From Rutidosis leptorrhynchoides (lineage: Eukaryota > Streptophyta > Magnoliopsida > Asterales > Asteraceae): a stretch of 64,000 bases of DNA. The stretch is taken from positions 706,443,501-706,507,500 of the forward strand of contig NC_092333.1 of assembly GCF_046630445.1 (NCBI RefSeq), given 5' to 3'. Under the pieces are notes generated by a model. It saw nothing but the letters and a program-made list of their open reading frames with translations. It had not been told where the DNA came from and made no database searches. The translations under genes were made by a program, and so were the position numbers. Of this stretch, positions 12,501 to 23,799 are shown one piece after another. Within the stretch, counting starts at the first letter, position 1, and every line of letters starts with the position of its first letter.

Positions 12501-12966
12501 CCGATAATTCTTCTGGAAATACTCCGGGATATTCTCTTACAACCGGCATGTCATTAATGCTTCTTTCTTCAGTATCGATCTCCTTTATGTGTGCCAGAAT
12601 AGCATAACAACCTTTTCTTATAAGTTTCTGGGCCTTCATACAGCTGATAAAGTTCAGCTTTGAGTTGCTCTTCTCCCCATAAATCATTAATGACGTTTCA
12701 TCCTTACGAGGGATGCGGATTGCTTTCTCAGCGCAAACAACTTCCGCTCTTGTTTTGGACATCCAGTCCATGCCAACGATTACGTCAAAACTTCCTAATT
12801 CTACGGGTATCAAATCGATTTTGAAGGTTTCACCAGCGAGATTCATTTCGCAACCATGGCAAATTTTATCGGCTTTTATCAGTTTACCATTAGCTAATTC
12901 AATAGTATATTTATCGTCTAGAGGTAATGATGCACATTTTAGTTTAAAACTAAAGTCTTTACACAT
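9580..12966 (-). CDS. element B pol: protease C-part, RT, RNase H, integrase, chromodomain-like end
   Basis: A 1128-codon open frame continues gag-protease beyond element C. In order: the rest of protease (VGMDWM near residue 65); RT with [25 protein letters not shown] and the catalytic FIDD near residue 327; RNase H with [17 protein letters not shown] and YTDHKSLQ; integrase zinc finger ([13 protein letters not shown]...CLTCAKVK); integrase core D near 734, D near 796 (ISDRDTRF) and E near 832 (DGQSERIIQ), giving D-35-E; and a chromodomain-like end ([19 protein letters not shown]). The last ~28 residues are encoded by the 3' LTR. The first ATG is internal to the original polyprotein, so expression without gag is unlikely now. 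The clade is probably Tekay/Del-like; this is inferred from the tail. Confidence 0.9.
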   Translation of the reverse strand: MCKDFSFKLKCASLPLDDKYTIELANGKLIKADKICHGCEMNLAGETFKIDLIPVELGSFDVIVGMDWMSKTRAEVVCAEKAIRIPRKDETSLMIYGEKSNSKLNFISCMKAQKLIRKGCYAILAHIKEIDTEERSINDMPVVREYPGVFPEELSGLPPHRCVEFQIDLIPGAAPVARSPYRLAPSEMQELQDQLQELSDRGFIRPSFSPWGAPILFVKKKDGSMRMCIDYRELNKLTIKNRYPLPRIDDLFDQLQGSSVYSKIDLRSGYHQLRVKEEDVPKTAFRTRYGHYEFLVMPFGLTNAPAVFMDLMNRICRPYLDKFVIVFIDDILIYSKNKEEHEQHLRLVLEILKKEELYAKFSKCDFWLQEVQFLGHVVSKHGIKVDPAKIEAISKWEIPKTPTQIRQFLGLAGYYRRFIQDFSRIAKPLTALTQKGKKYDWSTEQESSFQLLKKKLTSAPILSLPEGNDDFVIYCDASRQGLGCVLMQRTKVIAYASRQLKIHEKNYTTHDLELGAVVFALKIWRHYLYGTKCTVYTDHKSLQHIFDQKQLNMRQRRWVELLNDYDCEIRYHPGKANVVADALSRKERVKPLRVRALNITIRTDLTKQIQAAQLEALKEENEKGEMSKGLEKQLEEKADGTLYFAGRIWVPKHGNLRQLVLDEAHKTRYSIHPGNGKMYHDLKKFYWWPNMKTEIATYVSKCLTCAKVKAEHQKPSGLLQQPEIPQWKWERITMDFITKLPRTASSHDTIWVIVDRLTKSAHFLPIKETDSMEKLARLYLKEVVSRHGVPISIISDRDTRFTSRFWQSLQKALGTRLDMSTAYHPQTDGQSERIIQTLEDMLRACVIDFGTSWDRHLPLAEFSYNNSYHTSINAAPFEALYGRKCRSPICWSEVGERQLTGPEIIHETTEKIIQIQQRLKTAMSRQKSYADVRRKPLEFQVGDKVMLKVSPWKGVVRFGKRGKLSPRYVGPFEITERIGVVAYRLKLPQELSSVHDTFHVSNLKKCLAEEDVVIPLDEIRINDKLHFVEEPVEIMDREVKQLKQSKIPIVRVRWNARRGPEFTWEREDQMKQKYPHLFTDIAHETGTTQNFGTKFSLRGRYCDDPKIFDLFKPILYTVYYFNTLNKVC

Positions 12967-12979
12967 ATAACTTCTATCA

Positions 12980-12984
12980 GCACC
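12980..12984. repeat. target-site duplication of element C (GCACC), left copy
   Basis: GCACC here and at 29896-29900 flank the LTRs of C exactly. The five bases lie in the protease DTGA codons of element B. The insertion therefore destroyed the B protease active site. Confidence 0.95.
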
Positions 12985-14972
12985 TGATAATGCTAAAAAC
13001 GAACATATATTTCATAGCATTATTCCTCAAGAAAGACAAGCTTTTAGTTGCAATTGTTCTATTTACAAGAGATATTCGTTTAAATAATAAAAGGTGAAGA
13101 CAAAAGACAGATTCGACGATTTGAAGACGCAAACAACCAAAAAGCTCAAAAGAACAAAAGACAATCAAAAAGGTTCCAATTATTGATAAGAAACGTCTCG
13201 AAATCACAAGAGTACAAGATTCAAAACGCAAAGTACAAGATATTAAATTGTACGCGAGGACGTTCGAAAATCCGGAACCGGGACTAGAGTCAACTCTTAA
13301 CGCTCGACGCAACGGACTAAAAATTACAAGTTAACTATGTATATAAATATAATATAATATATAATTAATTATATTAATTATATATATATTATATATATAT
13401 ATTATTAAAACCGTCGGCAGCCAGAAACTCCAAGGGTGTGAAATGAAAATACCTCTCCGCGACTCGCGGAGTTTGAAGGGCTTTTTGCCGCGAGTCGCGG
13501 AGCCCCAAAATTCATTTCTGGCTATAAAGCCAACCGAATTCTGATCGAATTTAAAACATCATTTTTCTCTTCCTCTTCATACGAAGTAATATATTTATAT
13601 TTATAATTTATATTTTAATTTTAATTCTAATAATAAGGGTATGTTAGCGAATGTTGTAAAGGTGTAAGTCGAAATTCTGTCCGTGTAACGCTACGCTATT
13701 TTTAATCATTGTAAGTTATGTTCAACCTTTTTACATTAATGTCTCGTAGCTAAGTTATTATTATGCTTATTTAAAACGAAGTAATCATGATGTTGGGCTA
13801 ATTACTAAAATTGGGTAATTGGGCTTTGTACCATAATTGGGGTTTGGACAAAAGAACGACACTTGTGGAAACTAGACTATGGGCTATTAATGGGCTTTAT
13901 ATTTGTTTAACTAAATGAAAGTTTGTTAATGTTAATATAAAGATTTACAATTGGGCGTCCCTATAAATTACCATATACACTCGATCGGACACGATGGGCG
14001 GGGTATTTATATGTACGAATAATCGTTCATTTAACCGGACACGGGAATGGATTAATAGCCACTAGAATAATTAAAACAGGGGTGAAATTACATTCAAGGG
14101 TAATTGGTGTAATTGTTAACAAAGTAGTAAAACCTTGGTTTACACGCAGTCGATAACCTGGTGTATTCATTAAACAAAGTATTAAAACCTTGTTACAATT
14201 CGAATCCCCAATTAGTTGGAATATTTATCTTCGGGTATAATAATAATTTGACAAGGACACTTGCAATTTATATTTATGACTGATGGACTGTTATGGACAA
14301 AAACCAGACGGACATATTGAATAATCCAGGACAAAGGACAATTAACCCATGGGCATAAAACTAAAATCAACACGTCAAACATCATGATTACGGAAGTTTA
14401 AATAAGCATAATTCTTTTATTTCATATTTAATTTCCTTTATTTTATATTTAATTGCACTTCTAATTATCGCACTTTTATTTATTGTTATTTTATTTTATC
14501 GCACTTTTAATTATCGTACTTTTTAATTATCGCAATTTAATTTTATCGCATTTTTATTATTCGCAATTTCATTATCGTTATTTACTTTACGCTTTAATTT
14601 AAAGTCTTGTATTTATTTTATATTTTACATTAGGTTTTAACTGCGACTAAAGTTTTAAAATCGACAAACCGGTCATTAAACGGTAAAAACCCCCCTTTAT
14701 AATAATAATATTACCTATATATATATTTGTATTTTTATAAAAGTAAATTAATATAGCGTTGAGCTTTGTTTAAAGATTTCCCTGTGGAACGAACCGGACT
14801 TACTAAAAACTACACTACTGTACGATTAGGTACACTGCCTATAAGTGTTGTAGCAAGGTTTAAGTATATCCATTCTATAAATAAATAAATATCTTGTGTA
14901 AAATTGTATCGTATTTAATAGTATTTTTCTAGTAAAATAATAACTATTTTATATACACCCCGCTGCACATCA
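12985..14972 (+). repeat. 5' LTR of element C, 1988 bp
   Basis: Runs TGATAATGC to CACATCA. I compared several blocks with the 3' LTR (offset 14,923) and found no difference. It contains an AT-rich palindromic block (13340-13405) and a pair of CpG-rich palindromes at 13455-13471 and 13488-13500. A 111-codon minus-strand frame at 12977-13312 is repeated in the other LTR; I treat it as chance. Confidence 0.92.
13455..13500. repeat. paired CpG-rich palindromes in the C LTR
   Basis: CTCCGCGACTCGCGGAG (8-bp arms around a single C) at 13455-13471 and CCGCGAGTCGCGG at 13488-13500 are separated by 16 bases. Related pairs occur in the leader (15323-15370), the 3' region (23589-23636) and the 3' LTR (28378-28423). 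Confidence 0.93.
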
Positions 14973-14980
14973 AGTATTTT

Positions 14981-15000
14981 TGGCGCCGCTGCCGGGGAAC
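14981..15000 (+). other. primer-binding site of element C
   Basis: TGGCGCCGCTGCCGGGGAAC lies 8 bases after the LTR end. This is the primer motif usual for Athila/Tat-lineage gypsy elements (commonly assigned to tRNA-Asp) and fixes the orientation as plus. Confidence 0.85.
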
Positions 15001-16389
15001 GATCTTAAAAGCCGGAAGCGCAACGCTAATATAAAAAAAAAAAAAAAAAAAAGATTTTTATTTACTTTTATTAAAAGTCGTTTTTGTAAAAATTACGTTT
15101 TAATTATTCAAAAATATAAAAAGAAAAACAAAAATATAAGTATTTTTAGGATTTTGTTAAATATTTAAGTTTTATAAGTTTCTTTATCTTTATTTTAATT
15201 TATAAAAATATAAATTTTATTAAAAATCGTTTATTTAAATTAAAAACAGAAAATAGAAAAATAAATAAAAATAAAAAAAGAAAAACGCGTAAAAAGTACT
15301 ACCTGTCAACAGAATTCCTGAACCCCGCGACTTGCGGGGTTTTACTCTTTATTTGCCGCGACTCGCGGAGGGTTTCTGACACACGGACAAAACCCTAATC
15401 ACGGGTTTTAATTTATTATTATTATTATTAATTACTTAATTATTATTATTATTATTAATTTTAGTTTTATTTTTACTTTTTACTTTATATTTATGTATTT
15501 TGTTTAATTAGTTTTATTAAAATTGAAAAATTAGTAGTTTTATTAAATAAATAAATAATATAAAAATAATATTTTTTATAAAAATTGTACTTTTTACAAC
15601 TTTTTGTATATTTTTATATTTTGTACCTTTTTAATCGTTGTAGCATAATATTTGTATTTTTAGCTCATATTTAATTTTAAACTTAGTTTTCGCTATAGTC
15701 ATTTTTACTCCTAGATTTTTAGGCTTTGCCGTAGAATTCCTTAAGTGCTTTTTCTTTAGACTAAGATTTAGGTGCTTTAGAATTTTGCGACGCCTTTTTA
15801 AGTTTTAGTTTCTTTTTAAGTTATTTCCATTTGGGATTTAGTTTTTCCTGTAAGCTTTAATATTTTTAGACCTTTTACTATGTATCAATTATCATTTCAA
15901 TTAGTAATTTCAATTTGCGATTATAATTTTAAGTTAGTTGTAGTAATAAGGATAAATTAGTTAAGTATTTTTAAGTTTTTATAAGTTTCTTTTATTTTTC
16001 CGTCACCTTTTATTTTTCAACCATTTTTTTTCTTTTTCGACATTTTTCGACGCGCAATCTTTTTCTCTCTTATTTCTCGCTATTCTAGTTTTTAGGATTT
16101 AGAATTTTATTCTACTTCTTATCTAAATTTCTTAAAATTACGAAAATTTATTTTGAGTGATTAAATTGATAGACATCAAAATTTTCTGGTTCGTAGTAAT
16201 AGTTGGATTTGTACGTGGACCGGGTTATTGGAGCCAAACAGTCCTCAATTATATTGAGACCAAACGAATCCTGCCCCTCTGCTGCATCTTTTGGCTATTC
16301 GAAACGTGGGCAAAATCAGAAAAGTCTATTGATTGGATAACTTATTATAATTTTTCTTTCCTTTTAAAAACTAATAGGATATTCTGTGA
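15001..16389 (+). other. 5' leader of element C, non-coding
   Basis: About 1.4 kb of AT-rich sequence separates the primer site and the gag start, with an A18-20 run at 15031-15050 and a palindrome pair at 15323-15339 (CCCCGCGACTTGCGGGG) and 15356-15370 (CCGCGACTCGCGGAG). Small open frames here have no recognisable content. Long leaders are usual in this lineage and often hold packaging signals; none can be assigned. Confidence 0.6.
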
Positions 16390-19300
16390 ATGCACCGAGC
16401 AAGACGTTCATCACCTTTTGTACGTTCACCACCTGTAACTCGATCAAGACATCGTTTAACAAATATAACCGCCGTTGATTTTTCTTTAGAATCGTCATCC
16501 AGTCGACCAAGTACTTCAGTTCAAATTACCGATAATCCAGTTTTTGAAACAAACCTCACAATTGAGAATCCAGAAAATATTCAGGAACGGTTCATAGATC
16601 CTGAACCATTAAACTTTCCTCCGGAACCACCAATCATTCAAACAGAGATTGTTGAGGAACGAACTATTAAATCAGAATCATCTAGTGATACCGATTCAAC
16701 AAATTCAATTATGGAGAATCTGGAACCTTTAAGTATGGAAGACCGAATGAGAGCTAAACGCACTGGCCAAGGTCACGCAATTACTCATCCAGACATTAAT
16801 GCGCCAGATTATGAAATCAAAGGACAAATTTTACACATGGTGACTAATCAATGCCAATTTAGTGGTGCGCCGAAGGAAGATCCGAATGAACATTTACGTA
16901 CCTTTAATAGGATCTGCACACTATTTAAAATCCGAGAAGTGGAGGATGAACAAATATATCTCATGTTATTTCCCTGGACTTTAAAGGGAGAAGCCAAAGA
17001 TTGGTTGGAATCGTTACCTGAAGGGGCGATCGATACATGGGACGTTTTAATTGACAAATTTCTTAAACAATTTTTTCCTGCATCTAAAGCCGTAAGACTT
17101 CAAGCAGAAATTGTTACGTTCACACAGAAACCAAATGAAACTCTATATGAGGCGTGGACAAGATATGGAAAGTTGTTAAGAGGATGTCCGCAACATGGTT
17201 TAGACACCTGTCAAATAGTACAAATATTTTACCGAGGATGCGACATCACTACAAGAAAAGACATAGATATAGCAGCTGGTGGCTCTATTATGAAGAAAAC
17301 CGAAACTGATGCTTACAAAATTATTGATAACACTGCTTCCCACTCGCATGAGTGGCACCAAGAAAAAGATATCATTAGATCATCTAAAGCAGCTAGAGCC
17401 GATTCTAGCCATGACTTAGATTCCATTTCCGCAAAGATAGATGCTTTCGAGAGACGAATGGAAAAGATGACTAAGGATATTCATGCTATACGAATTAGTT
17501 GTGAGCAGTGTGGAGGACCACATTTGACAAAAGATTGTCTCAGTATTGAATTAACAATGGAACAAAGAGAGAATATTTCATACATAAACCAAAGGCCTGG
17601 AAATAATTATCAGAATAATTATCAACCGCCAAGACCGATTTACAATCAAAACCAGAATTATAACCGAAATATTCCATACAACAACCAACAAGGTCCTAGC
17701 AATCAACAAGTATCCAATAATACTTACAATCAGCAAAGACCTAATTTTCAGAACAAACCACCACAACAAACCGATGATAAAAAGCCGAATTTAGAAGATA
17801 TGATGACGAAGCTAGTTGAAACTCAAACGCAGTTTTTCACATCTCAAAAACAAACCAATGAACAAAATGCTCAAGCATTTAGAAATCAACAAGCTTCTAT
17901 TCAAAATCTAGAACAAGAAGTAAGTAACCTAGCAAGGTTAATAGGTGAAAGAAAACCGGGAAGTCTACCTAGCGATACAAACGCTAACCCCCGGAATGAA
18001 ACAGCTAAAGCTATTACCACAAGAAGTGGTACAACACTTAAACCACCTGAAATACCTGTAACTTCTGATGAAACTATTCCTACTCCACAAGAACCACAAC
18101 CTGATCAAGATAAGGAAAAAGAACCGGTAGTTGAAAAGGTTAATGAAGATAACACAGTTAAGAATAAACCTTATGTTAAACCATACCAACCACCACTTCC
18201 TTATCCGAGTAAAATGAAGAAAGAAAAACTTGAAGCCGAGCAATCCAAATTTTTGGATATGTTTAAACAGATAAATGTAAATCTTCCTTTCATTGATGTG
18301 ATTTCAGGAATGCCAAGATATGCTAAATTCTTGAAAGATCTAATCACGAATAGAAAGAAAATGGAAGAACTCTCGGCTGTTACTATGAATGCAAATTGTT
18401 CAGCAGTGCTGTTGAATAAGATACCAGAAAAACTATCTGATCCAGGAAGTTTCACAATTCCATGTTTTCTGGGTAGTCTTAGTTCAATAGAAGCATTGGC
18501 AGACTTAGGTGCTAGTATAAATCTAATGCCGTATTCACTATACGCTAAACTAGACCTCGGAGAATTGAAACCAACAAGAATAAGCATACAACTAGCCGAT
18601 AGATCAATAAAATATCCTAGAGGGATAATGGAGAACATGCTAGTTAAAGTTGGTACTTTAGTATTCCCAGTAGATTTTGTTGTTCTAGACATGGAAGAAG
18701 ATTCTCAAGTTCCTCTCATATTAGGAAGACCATTCTTAAACACGGCTAAAGCAATGATAGACGTGTTCGGTAAGAAACTGACCCTAAGTATAGAGGATGA
18801 GAGTGTTACCTTTTCAGTTGATAGAGCCATGCAACAACCACAATCTGCAGATGATACATGTTATTATATTAAAACTATAGATGCACATGCAGAATTATTA
18901 GAAGAATTTCCAGAATTACAAGGAACAGGAGAATGTTCTTTAGGAGAAGGAAATGAACCAATTGATGAAGCTGAAATGTTAGCTACACTTATAGCTAATG
19001 GATATGAACCAACAACAGAAGAAATTCAAATGCTAAAAGAAGAAGACAGATATCGATATAAATCATCGATAGAAGAACCTCCGAAATTAGAGTTAAAGCC
19101 ACTTCCAAACCATTTGGAATACGCTTATTTACATGGTGAATCTGAATTACCTGTAATAATATCGTCTTCTCTTACTGAAAATGAGAAATCACAACTCATT
19201 TCTGTGTTGAAAGCTCATAAACCAGCCATTGCATGGAAAATTCATGATATTAAAGGAATAAGTCCTTCGTATTGCACACATAAAATCCTTATGGAAGAAG

Positions 19301-21996
19301 GTCATAAAACGTATGTGCAACGCCAACGAAGACTAAATCCTAATATGCAAGATGTAGTTAAGAAAGAGATTATTAAACTGCTAGATGCAGGTTTGATATA
19401 TCCAATTTCTGATAGTTCATGGGTAAGCCCAGTTCAATGCGTGCCTAAGAAGGGTGGCATGACTGTCATTACAAATGAGAAAAATGAGCTTATTCCTACT
19501 AGGACTGTAACAGGATGGCGTGTATGTATTGATTATAGAAAATTAAATGACGCCACCAGAAAAGATCACTTTCCCTTACCTTTCATAGATCAAATGTTGG
19601 AAAGATTAGCCGGAAATAGTTACTATTGTTTTCTAGATGGATTTTCCGGATATTTTCAAATTCCAATAGCACCCGAAGATCAAGAGAAAACCACATTCAC
19701 GTGCCCTTATGGTACTTTTGCTTACAAACGCATGCCATTTGGACTTTGTAACGCCCCTGCAACCTTTCAAAGGTGTATGATGGCGATTTTTCATGACATG
19801 ATAGAAGAATGCATGGAAGTATTCATGGATGACTTTTCAGTCTTCGGTGATACATTTAAATCATGTCTAGTTAATCTGGAACGAATGCTAATTAGATGCG
19901 AAAAATCAAATCTAGTACTTAATTGGGAGAAATGCCATTTCATGGTTAAAGAAGGCATCGTTCTTGGACATAAAATTTCAAAAGAAGGAATTGAAGTGGA
20001 TAGAGCTAAAGTAGATGTAATTGCTAAACTTCCACATCCCACCAATGTTAGAGGAGTTAGGAGTTTTCTAGGGCATGCCGGTTTTTACCGACGTTTTATA
20101 AAAGATTTTTCTAAAATTGCCACTCCTATGAATAAACTCCTAGAAAAGGATGCGCCATTCATCTTTTCAGATGAATGTATCAAATCTTTTAATATTCTTA
20201 AAGAAAAACTCACTAATGCACCGATCATGATAACACCAAATTGGAATCTACCATTTGAACTAATGTGCGATGCAAGTGATTTTGCAATGGGAGCCGTTTT
20301 AGGACAAAGGATTGAAAAACGATTTCAACCTATATATTATGCTAGTAAGACATTACAAGGAGCACAAACGAACTATACAACTACTGAAAAAGAACTCCTT
20401 GCTATTGTCTTTGCTTTTGACAAATTTCGATCATATCTCGTTCTAGCAAAAACGGTGGTCTATACCGACCATTCTGCTCTTAGATACCTATTTTCAAAAC
20501 AAGATGCTAAACCAAGATTAATCCGTTGGATCTTACTCTTACAAGAGTTTGATATTGAAATCCGAGATAAAAAAGGAGCAGAAAATCTCGCCGCTGATCA
20601 TCTTTCTCGTCTTGAAAATCCCGAATTAGAAGTTCTGAATGAATCGGCCATACAAGACAACTTTCCTGATGAATATCTATTGAAGATAGATTATAAAGAA
20701 ATCCCATGGTTTGCAGACTATGCAAACTACTTAGTTTGTGGATTCCTTGAAAAAGGATTATCGTACCAAAAACGGAAGAAATTCTTCAGTGATATAAAAC
20801 ACTATTTCTGGGAAGATCCACATCTGTTTAAAAGTTGTCCCGATGGAATAATACGCCGATGCGTATTTGGAGATGAAGCTAGTAAAATTTTAAACCATTG
20901 TCACACAGGACCAACAGGAGGGCATTATGGGCCTCAACTAACAGCAAGAAAAGTTTATGAAGCTGGATTCTATTGGCCTACAATTTACAAAGACGCACAC
21001 CTTCTTTGCAAATCCTGTGATGCATGTCAAAGGACCGGAAAAATAAGTCAACGTGATGAAATGCCACAAAATGTCATTCAAGTATGTGAAGTATTTGACA
21101 TTTGGGGTATTGACTTTATGGGTCCATTTCCAAAATCTCATAATAATCTATATATACTCGTAGCCATTGATTATGTATCTAAATGGGCGGAAGCACAAGC
21201 TCTCCCAACTAACGATGCACGAGTTGTAGTCAACTTTTTGAAACGTCTTTTTGCAAGGTTTGGAACACCGAAAGCTTTAATAAGTGATCGGGGTACTCAT
21301 TTCTGTAATAATCAACTTGAGAAAGTTCTTAAAAGATATGGAGTAACTCATAAAATCTCCACCGCATATCATCCACAAACAAGTGGACAAGTTGAAAATA
21401 CAAACCGAGCTTTAAAACGTATTCTAGAGAAAACCGTAGGATCAAATCCGAAGGAATGGTCCATTAAATTGGAGGATGCACTCTGGGCTTTTAGAACAGC
21501 CTACAAAACTCCAATTGGAACCACACCTTTTAGACTTGTGTATGGAAAAGCATGTCATCTTCCAGTAGAAATTGAACACAAAGCATTTTGGGCTTTGAAG
21601 ACATGTAATCTTGATTTACATGAAGCCGGACGTCTACGATTAAGTCAACTAAACGAATTAGAAGAATTAAGACATAAAGCATACGAAAATTCGTTAATCT
21701 ATAAAGAAAGAACGAAGAAATGGCATGATAAAAGAATCAGAAGTTCAAAAGAATTTAAAGAAGGAGATAGAGTTCTTCTTTTCAATTCACGATTCAAGCT
21801 ATTTCCTGGAAAATTAAAATCAAGATGGTCTGGACCATTCATAGTCAAAAGAGTTTTCCCATACGGAACAATAGAATTGATAAATTCAAATGGGATTGAA
21901 TTTAAAGTTAATGGTCACAGAGTTAAACATTACATACAGGGTCCGATGGAAGTCGACAACGAAGTTAATCACAATTTCGACACCACAGCTAACTAA
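16390..21996 (+). CDS. element C gag-pol polyprotein, 1868 aa
   Basis: One unbroken frame. Gag has a retrotransposon capsid core (residues ~140-290: [35 protein letters not shown]), a knuckle-like [13 protein letters not shown] near 372 (one residue shorter than CCHC between C and H), and an N/Q-rich linker. The protease has [16 protein letters not shown] (catalytic D at ~705). RT has [12 protein letters not shown] and the catalytic FMDD at 1145-1148. RNase H has [16 protein letters not shown] and [10 protein letters not shown]. Integrase has an HHCC finger ([10 protein letters not shown]...CKSCDACQ) and a D1575, D1633, E1669 triad (D-35-E). There is no chromodomain, as expected for Athila/Tat. 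The start is the first ATG of the frame at 16390. It would form particles, copy RNA to DNA and integrate it. Confidence 0.93.
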   Translation: MHRARRSSPFVRSPPVTRSRHRLTNITAVDFSLESSSSRPSTSVQITDNPVFETNLTIENPENIQERFIDPEPLNFPPEPPIIQTEIVEERTIKSESSSDTDSTNSIMENLEPLSMEDRMRAKRTGQGHAITHPDINAPDYEIKGQILHMVTNQCQFSGAPKEDPNEHLRTFNRICTLFKIREVEDEQIYLMLFPWTLKGEAKDWLESLPEGAIDTWDVLIDKFLKQFFPASKAVRLQAEIVTFTQKPNETLYEAWTRYGKLLRGCPQHGLDTCQIVQIFYRGCDITTRKDIDIAAGGSIMKKTETDAYKIIDNTASHSHEWHQEKDIIRSSKAARADSSHDLDSISAKIDAFERRMEKMTKDIHAIRISCEQCGGPHLTKDCLSIELTMEQRENISYINQRPGNNYQNNYQPPRPIYNQNQNYNRNIPYNNQQGPSNQQVSNNTYNQQRPNFQNKPPQQTDDKKPNLEDMMTKLVETQTQFFTSQKQTNEQNAQAFRNQQASIQNLEQEVSNLARLIGERKPGSLPSDTNANPRNETAKAITTRSGTTLKPPEIPVTSDETIPTPQEPQPDQDKEKEPVVEKVNEDNTVKNKPYVKPYQPPLPYPSKMKKEKLEAEQSKFLDMFKQINVNLPFIDVISGMPRYAKFLKDLITNRKKMEELSAVTMNANCSAVLLNKIPEKLSDPGSFTIPCFLGSLSSIEALADLGASINLMPYSLYAKLDLGELKPTRISIQLADRSIKYPRGIMENMLVKVGTLVFPVDFVVLDMEEDSQVPLILGRPFLNTAKAMIDVFGKKLTLSIEDESVTFSVDRAMQQPQSADDTCYYIKTIDAHAELLEEFPELQGTGECSLGEGNEPIDEAEMLATLIANGYEPTTEEIQMLKEEDRYRYKSSIEEPPKLELKPLPNHLEYAYLHGESELPVIISSSLTENEKSQLISVLKAHKPAIAWKIHDIKGISPSYCTHKILMEEGHKTYVQRQRRLNPNMQDVVKKEIIKLLDAGLIYPISDSSWVSPVQCVPKKGGMTVITNEKNELIPTRTVTGWRVCIDYRKLNDATRKDHFPLPFIDQMLERLAGNSYYCFLDGFSGYFQIPIAPEDQEKTTFTCPYGTFAYKRMPFGLCNAPATFQRCMMAIFHDMIEECMEVFMDDFSVFGDTFKSCLVNLERMLIRCEKSNLVLNWEKCHFMVKEGIVLGHKISKEGIEVDRAKVDVIAKLPHPTNVRGVRSFLGHAGFYRRFIKDFSKIATPMNKLLEKDAPFIFSDECIKSFNILKEKLTNAPIMITPNWNLPFELMCDASDFAMGAVLGQRIEKRFQPIYYASKTLQGAQTNYTTTEKELLAIVFAFDKFRSYLVLAKTVVYTDHSALRYLFSKQDAKPRLIRWILLLQEFDIEIRDKKGAENLAADHLSRLENPELEVLNESAIQDNFPDEYLLKIDYKEIPWFADYANYLVCGFLEKGLSYQKRKKFFSDIKHYFWEDPHLFKSCPDGIIRRCVFGDEASKILNHCHTGPTGGHYGPQLTARKVYEAGFYWPTIYKDAHLLCKSCDACQRTGKISQRDEMPQNVIQVCEVFDIWGIDFMGPFPKSHNNLYILVAIDYVSKWAEAQALPTNDARVVVNFLKRLFARFGTPKALISDRGTHFCNNQLEKVLKRYGVTHKISTAYHPQTSGQVENTNRALKRILEKTVGSNPKEWSIKLEDALWAFRTAYKTPIGTTPFRLVYGKACHLPVEIEHKAFWALKTCNLDLHEAGRLRLSQLNELEELRHKAYENSLIYKERTKKWHDKRIRSSKEFKEGDRVLLFNSRFKLFPGKLKSRWSGPFIVKRVFPYGTIELINSNGIEFKVNGHRVKHYIQGPMEVDNEVNHNFDTTAN

Positions 21997-22167
21997 GTGT
22001 GGGGAGAATCAAGTCTTTAAAGGATAATATGTATTTCTGTTAGAGTTAGATTGTCTGTTTTCGTGTAGTTCTCGAAAATGGAACACGTATGGTCTTTCCC
22101 TAGCAGACCCTAAAGAACTAGTCTTCTCCCCCCATTCTGAATTTTTATTTTTTTAGGTTTTTACGAA

Positions 22168-22584
22168 ATGAAGACTGCCTGTGAACTAAACCATGGTCTA
22201 ATGCTACATGCTTTGATCACTAAAAGAAATAATGACATACTCCCGAGTGAATTAGTATCAGTAATCAGAGAAAGAATGGACGGAGTTAGAAAAGGATCCA
22301 GATGCGAAGATAATAAGTTACAATTTGGTAAAGGAAAATCAAAATCCGCAGCGAAAAGAAGAGCACGACACCTAGAAAAATGTCACAAATGCGGAAAATG
22401 GTCACATGGAGGTAAATGTTCAAATAATCAAACCTATTCAAATACCGAATTTGTTACTTTATGCAGAGACGGACCGTTCATATGTTTAGAAGAAAAGACA
22501 ATGAATGCTCGAGGTTACGCCTATGCAGCCATGGAAGACCAATTAAACCGACTATCTTATGAATATAATAGATCATACAACTAA
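22168..22584 (+). CDS. element C small zinc-knuckle ORF, 138 aa, function unknown
   Basis: It starts 171 bp after the gag-pol stop, in the same frame but with several stops between. The middle is strongly basic (GKGKSKSAAKRRARHLEK, residues ~54-71) and runs into a knuckle-like CHKCGKWSHGGKC, C-X2-C-X4-H-X3-C, one residue short of the CCHC consensus. The tail is YNR-rich. A basic stretch plus a knuckle suggests nucleic-acid binding, in the manner of a second nucleocapsid. I do not recognise a named family. Expression would need a subgenomic or spliced RNA, or reinitiation. It could also be a decayed fragment of a gag duplication. Confidence 0.6.
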   Translation: MKTACELNHGLMLHALITKRNNDILPSELVSVIRERMDGVRKGSRCEDNKLQFGKGKSKSAAKRRARHLEKCHKCGKWSHGGKCSNNQTYSNTEFVTLCRDGPFICLEEKTMNARGYAYAAMEDQLNRLSYEYNRSYN

Positions 22585-23536
22585 GAAATCTATTTCACAG
22601 GTATGTCTGTACAGTTTTTATTTTTATTTTTATTTTTAACCTTTTGATAATAAACGCTAATTTGTTCGCTAAAAAGTATTAAATTGGTATTAAATAAAAT
22701 TAGGTTTGGCGACCGAAATTATTGATATCATTCAAAAATTTATTACATCACTGCGAAATTTAACGTTTATTCTTAAGGTATAAATATCTTTAAACAATCA
22801 AACCAAAATATTTCAAAAATTCGTCATGAGTTAAATTAGGTCTTGGAACCGAAATTACTTTACCGAAAAGAGGGGCGCATATTTTTGATAATATTTGATT
22901 GATAAAAGTGGAATAAAAAGACAAAAAGATTTTTAAATTTATTTTTACCATATTTTTAAAATTAATATTTAAATCTTAAATTAATATTGTAAACTTTGTA
23001 AAAACAATATATTTAAAATTGTAAATATTTGAAAAATTAATATAAGTTTGGTATGAATTTATGAATTTTTAAATTAAGTTTGGTGTGAATTTTTAATTTT
23101 TAAAATATGAAATTTTAATTTTATGCATTTTAAATTTTAAGTTTGGTGTGAATTTATAATTTTTAATATTAATTTTGAATTTTATATTTATGTTGTGTGA
23201 ATTTAAAAACAAAAATTTACTTTATCTCATTAAGTTAAAAATATGATTTTTAAAATTCGTCGTAAGTTGAAGACTAGGTCTTTGAACCGAAATTGCTTTA
23301 CCCGAGAGAGGGACGAGAACTTTTATTATCATTATTTTTAATCTTATTGATTTAAAGTATGCCAAAAACATTAAAAAACCCAAAAATCTTAGCTTTTAAA
23401 ACAATCGCTACAAAAAGACAAATTTTAAAATTTTGTCGAGGAACGGACTAGGACATCGATCCGAAACGACCTCGTCCTAAATAACAAGGGAAACAAAATT
23501 TTAAAATTAATTTCTTAATTGTTTTATAAGTTAAAG

Positions 23537-23587
<51 letters not shown>

Positions 23588-23655
23588 ACTCCGCGACTCG
23601 CGGAGTTTTAAGTTAAAACCTCCGCGACTCGCGGAGGGACAAAATTACAGAAAAA
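22585..23655 (+). other. element C spacer with repeated ACCGAAAT modules and poly-A
   Basis: AT-rich non-coding DNA. It holds copies of a module of about 40 bp reading TAGGTCTT(T/G)GAACCGAAATT(A/G)CTTTACC at 22837-22879 and 23275-23316. Weaker copies lie at 22701-22730 and 23449-23490, and another lies beyond the third ORF at 26497-26537. It also has several AAGTTTGGTGTGAATTT strings (about 23075-23170), an A-run of about 40 (23546-23585), and two 17-bp palindromes CTCCGCGACTCGCGGAG at 23589-23605 and 23620-23636. No gene is seen. Confidence 0.75.
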
Positions 23656-23656
23656 A

Positions 23657-23665
23657 AATATAAGG
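23657..23665 (+). promoter_or_regulatory. TATA-like box upstream of the third ORF of element C
   Basis: AATATAAGG lies about 140 bp before an ATG at 23800. It is followed by a C/A-rich stretch (ctcccaccaccaaaaacac...) that looks like a plant 5' untranslated leader. If real, it would drive a separate short RNA for the third ORF. Nothing but composition and spacing supports it. Confidence 0.35.
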
Positions 23666-23799
23666 AGCTGCTCGATCAGTTTGCTCCCACCACCAAAAAC
23701 ACAGAAATATACAGCTCGAAAAAACCCCCGAAAAACCCACGAAAATCATCCCAAAAACTCGATTTTTCACCGTTAATCTTCAAATTTTTCACTACAATC

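Noticed and set aside
10189-12970. Plus-strand frames antisense to B pol (and the matching set in D)
   Set aside because: Shadow frames of conserved pol codons, repeated in D for the same reason.
12977-13312. 111-codon minus-strand frame, also at 27891-28235
   Set aside because: It is the same LTR sequence of element C on both sides, antisense, with no recognisable domain; more likely chance.
15001-16389. Small ORFs in the leader of C (for example 16157-16438) as genes
   Set aside because: Low-complexity content or overlap with the gag start in another frame; no domain.
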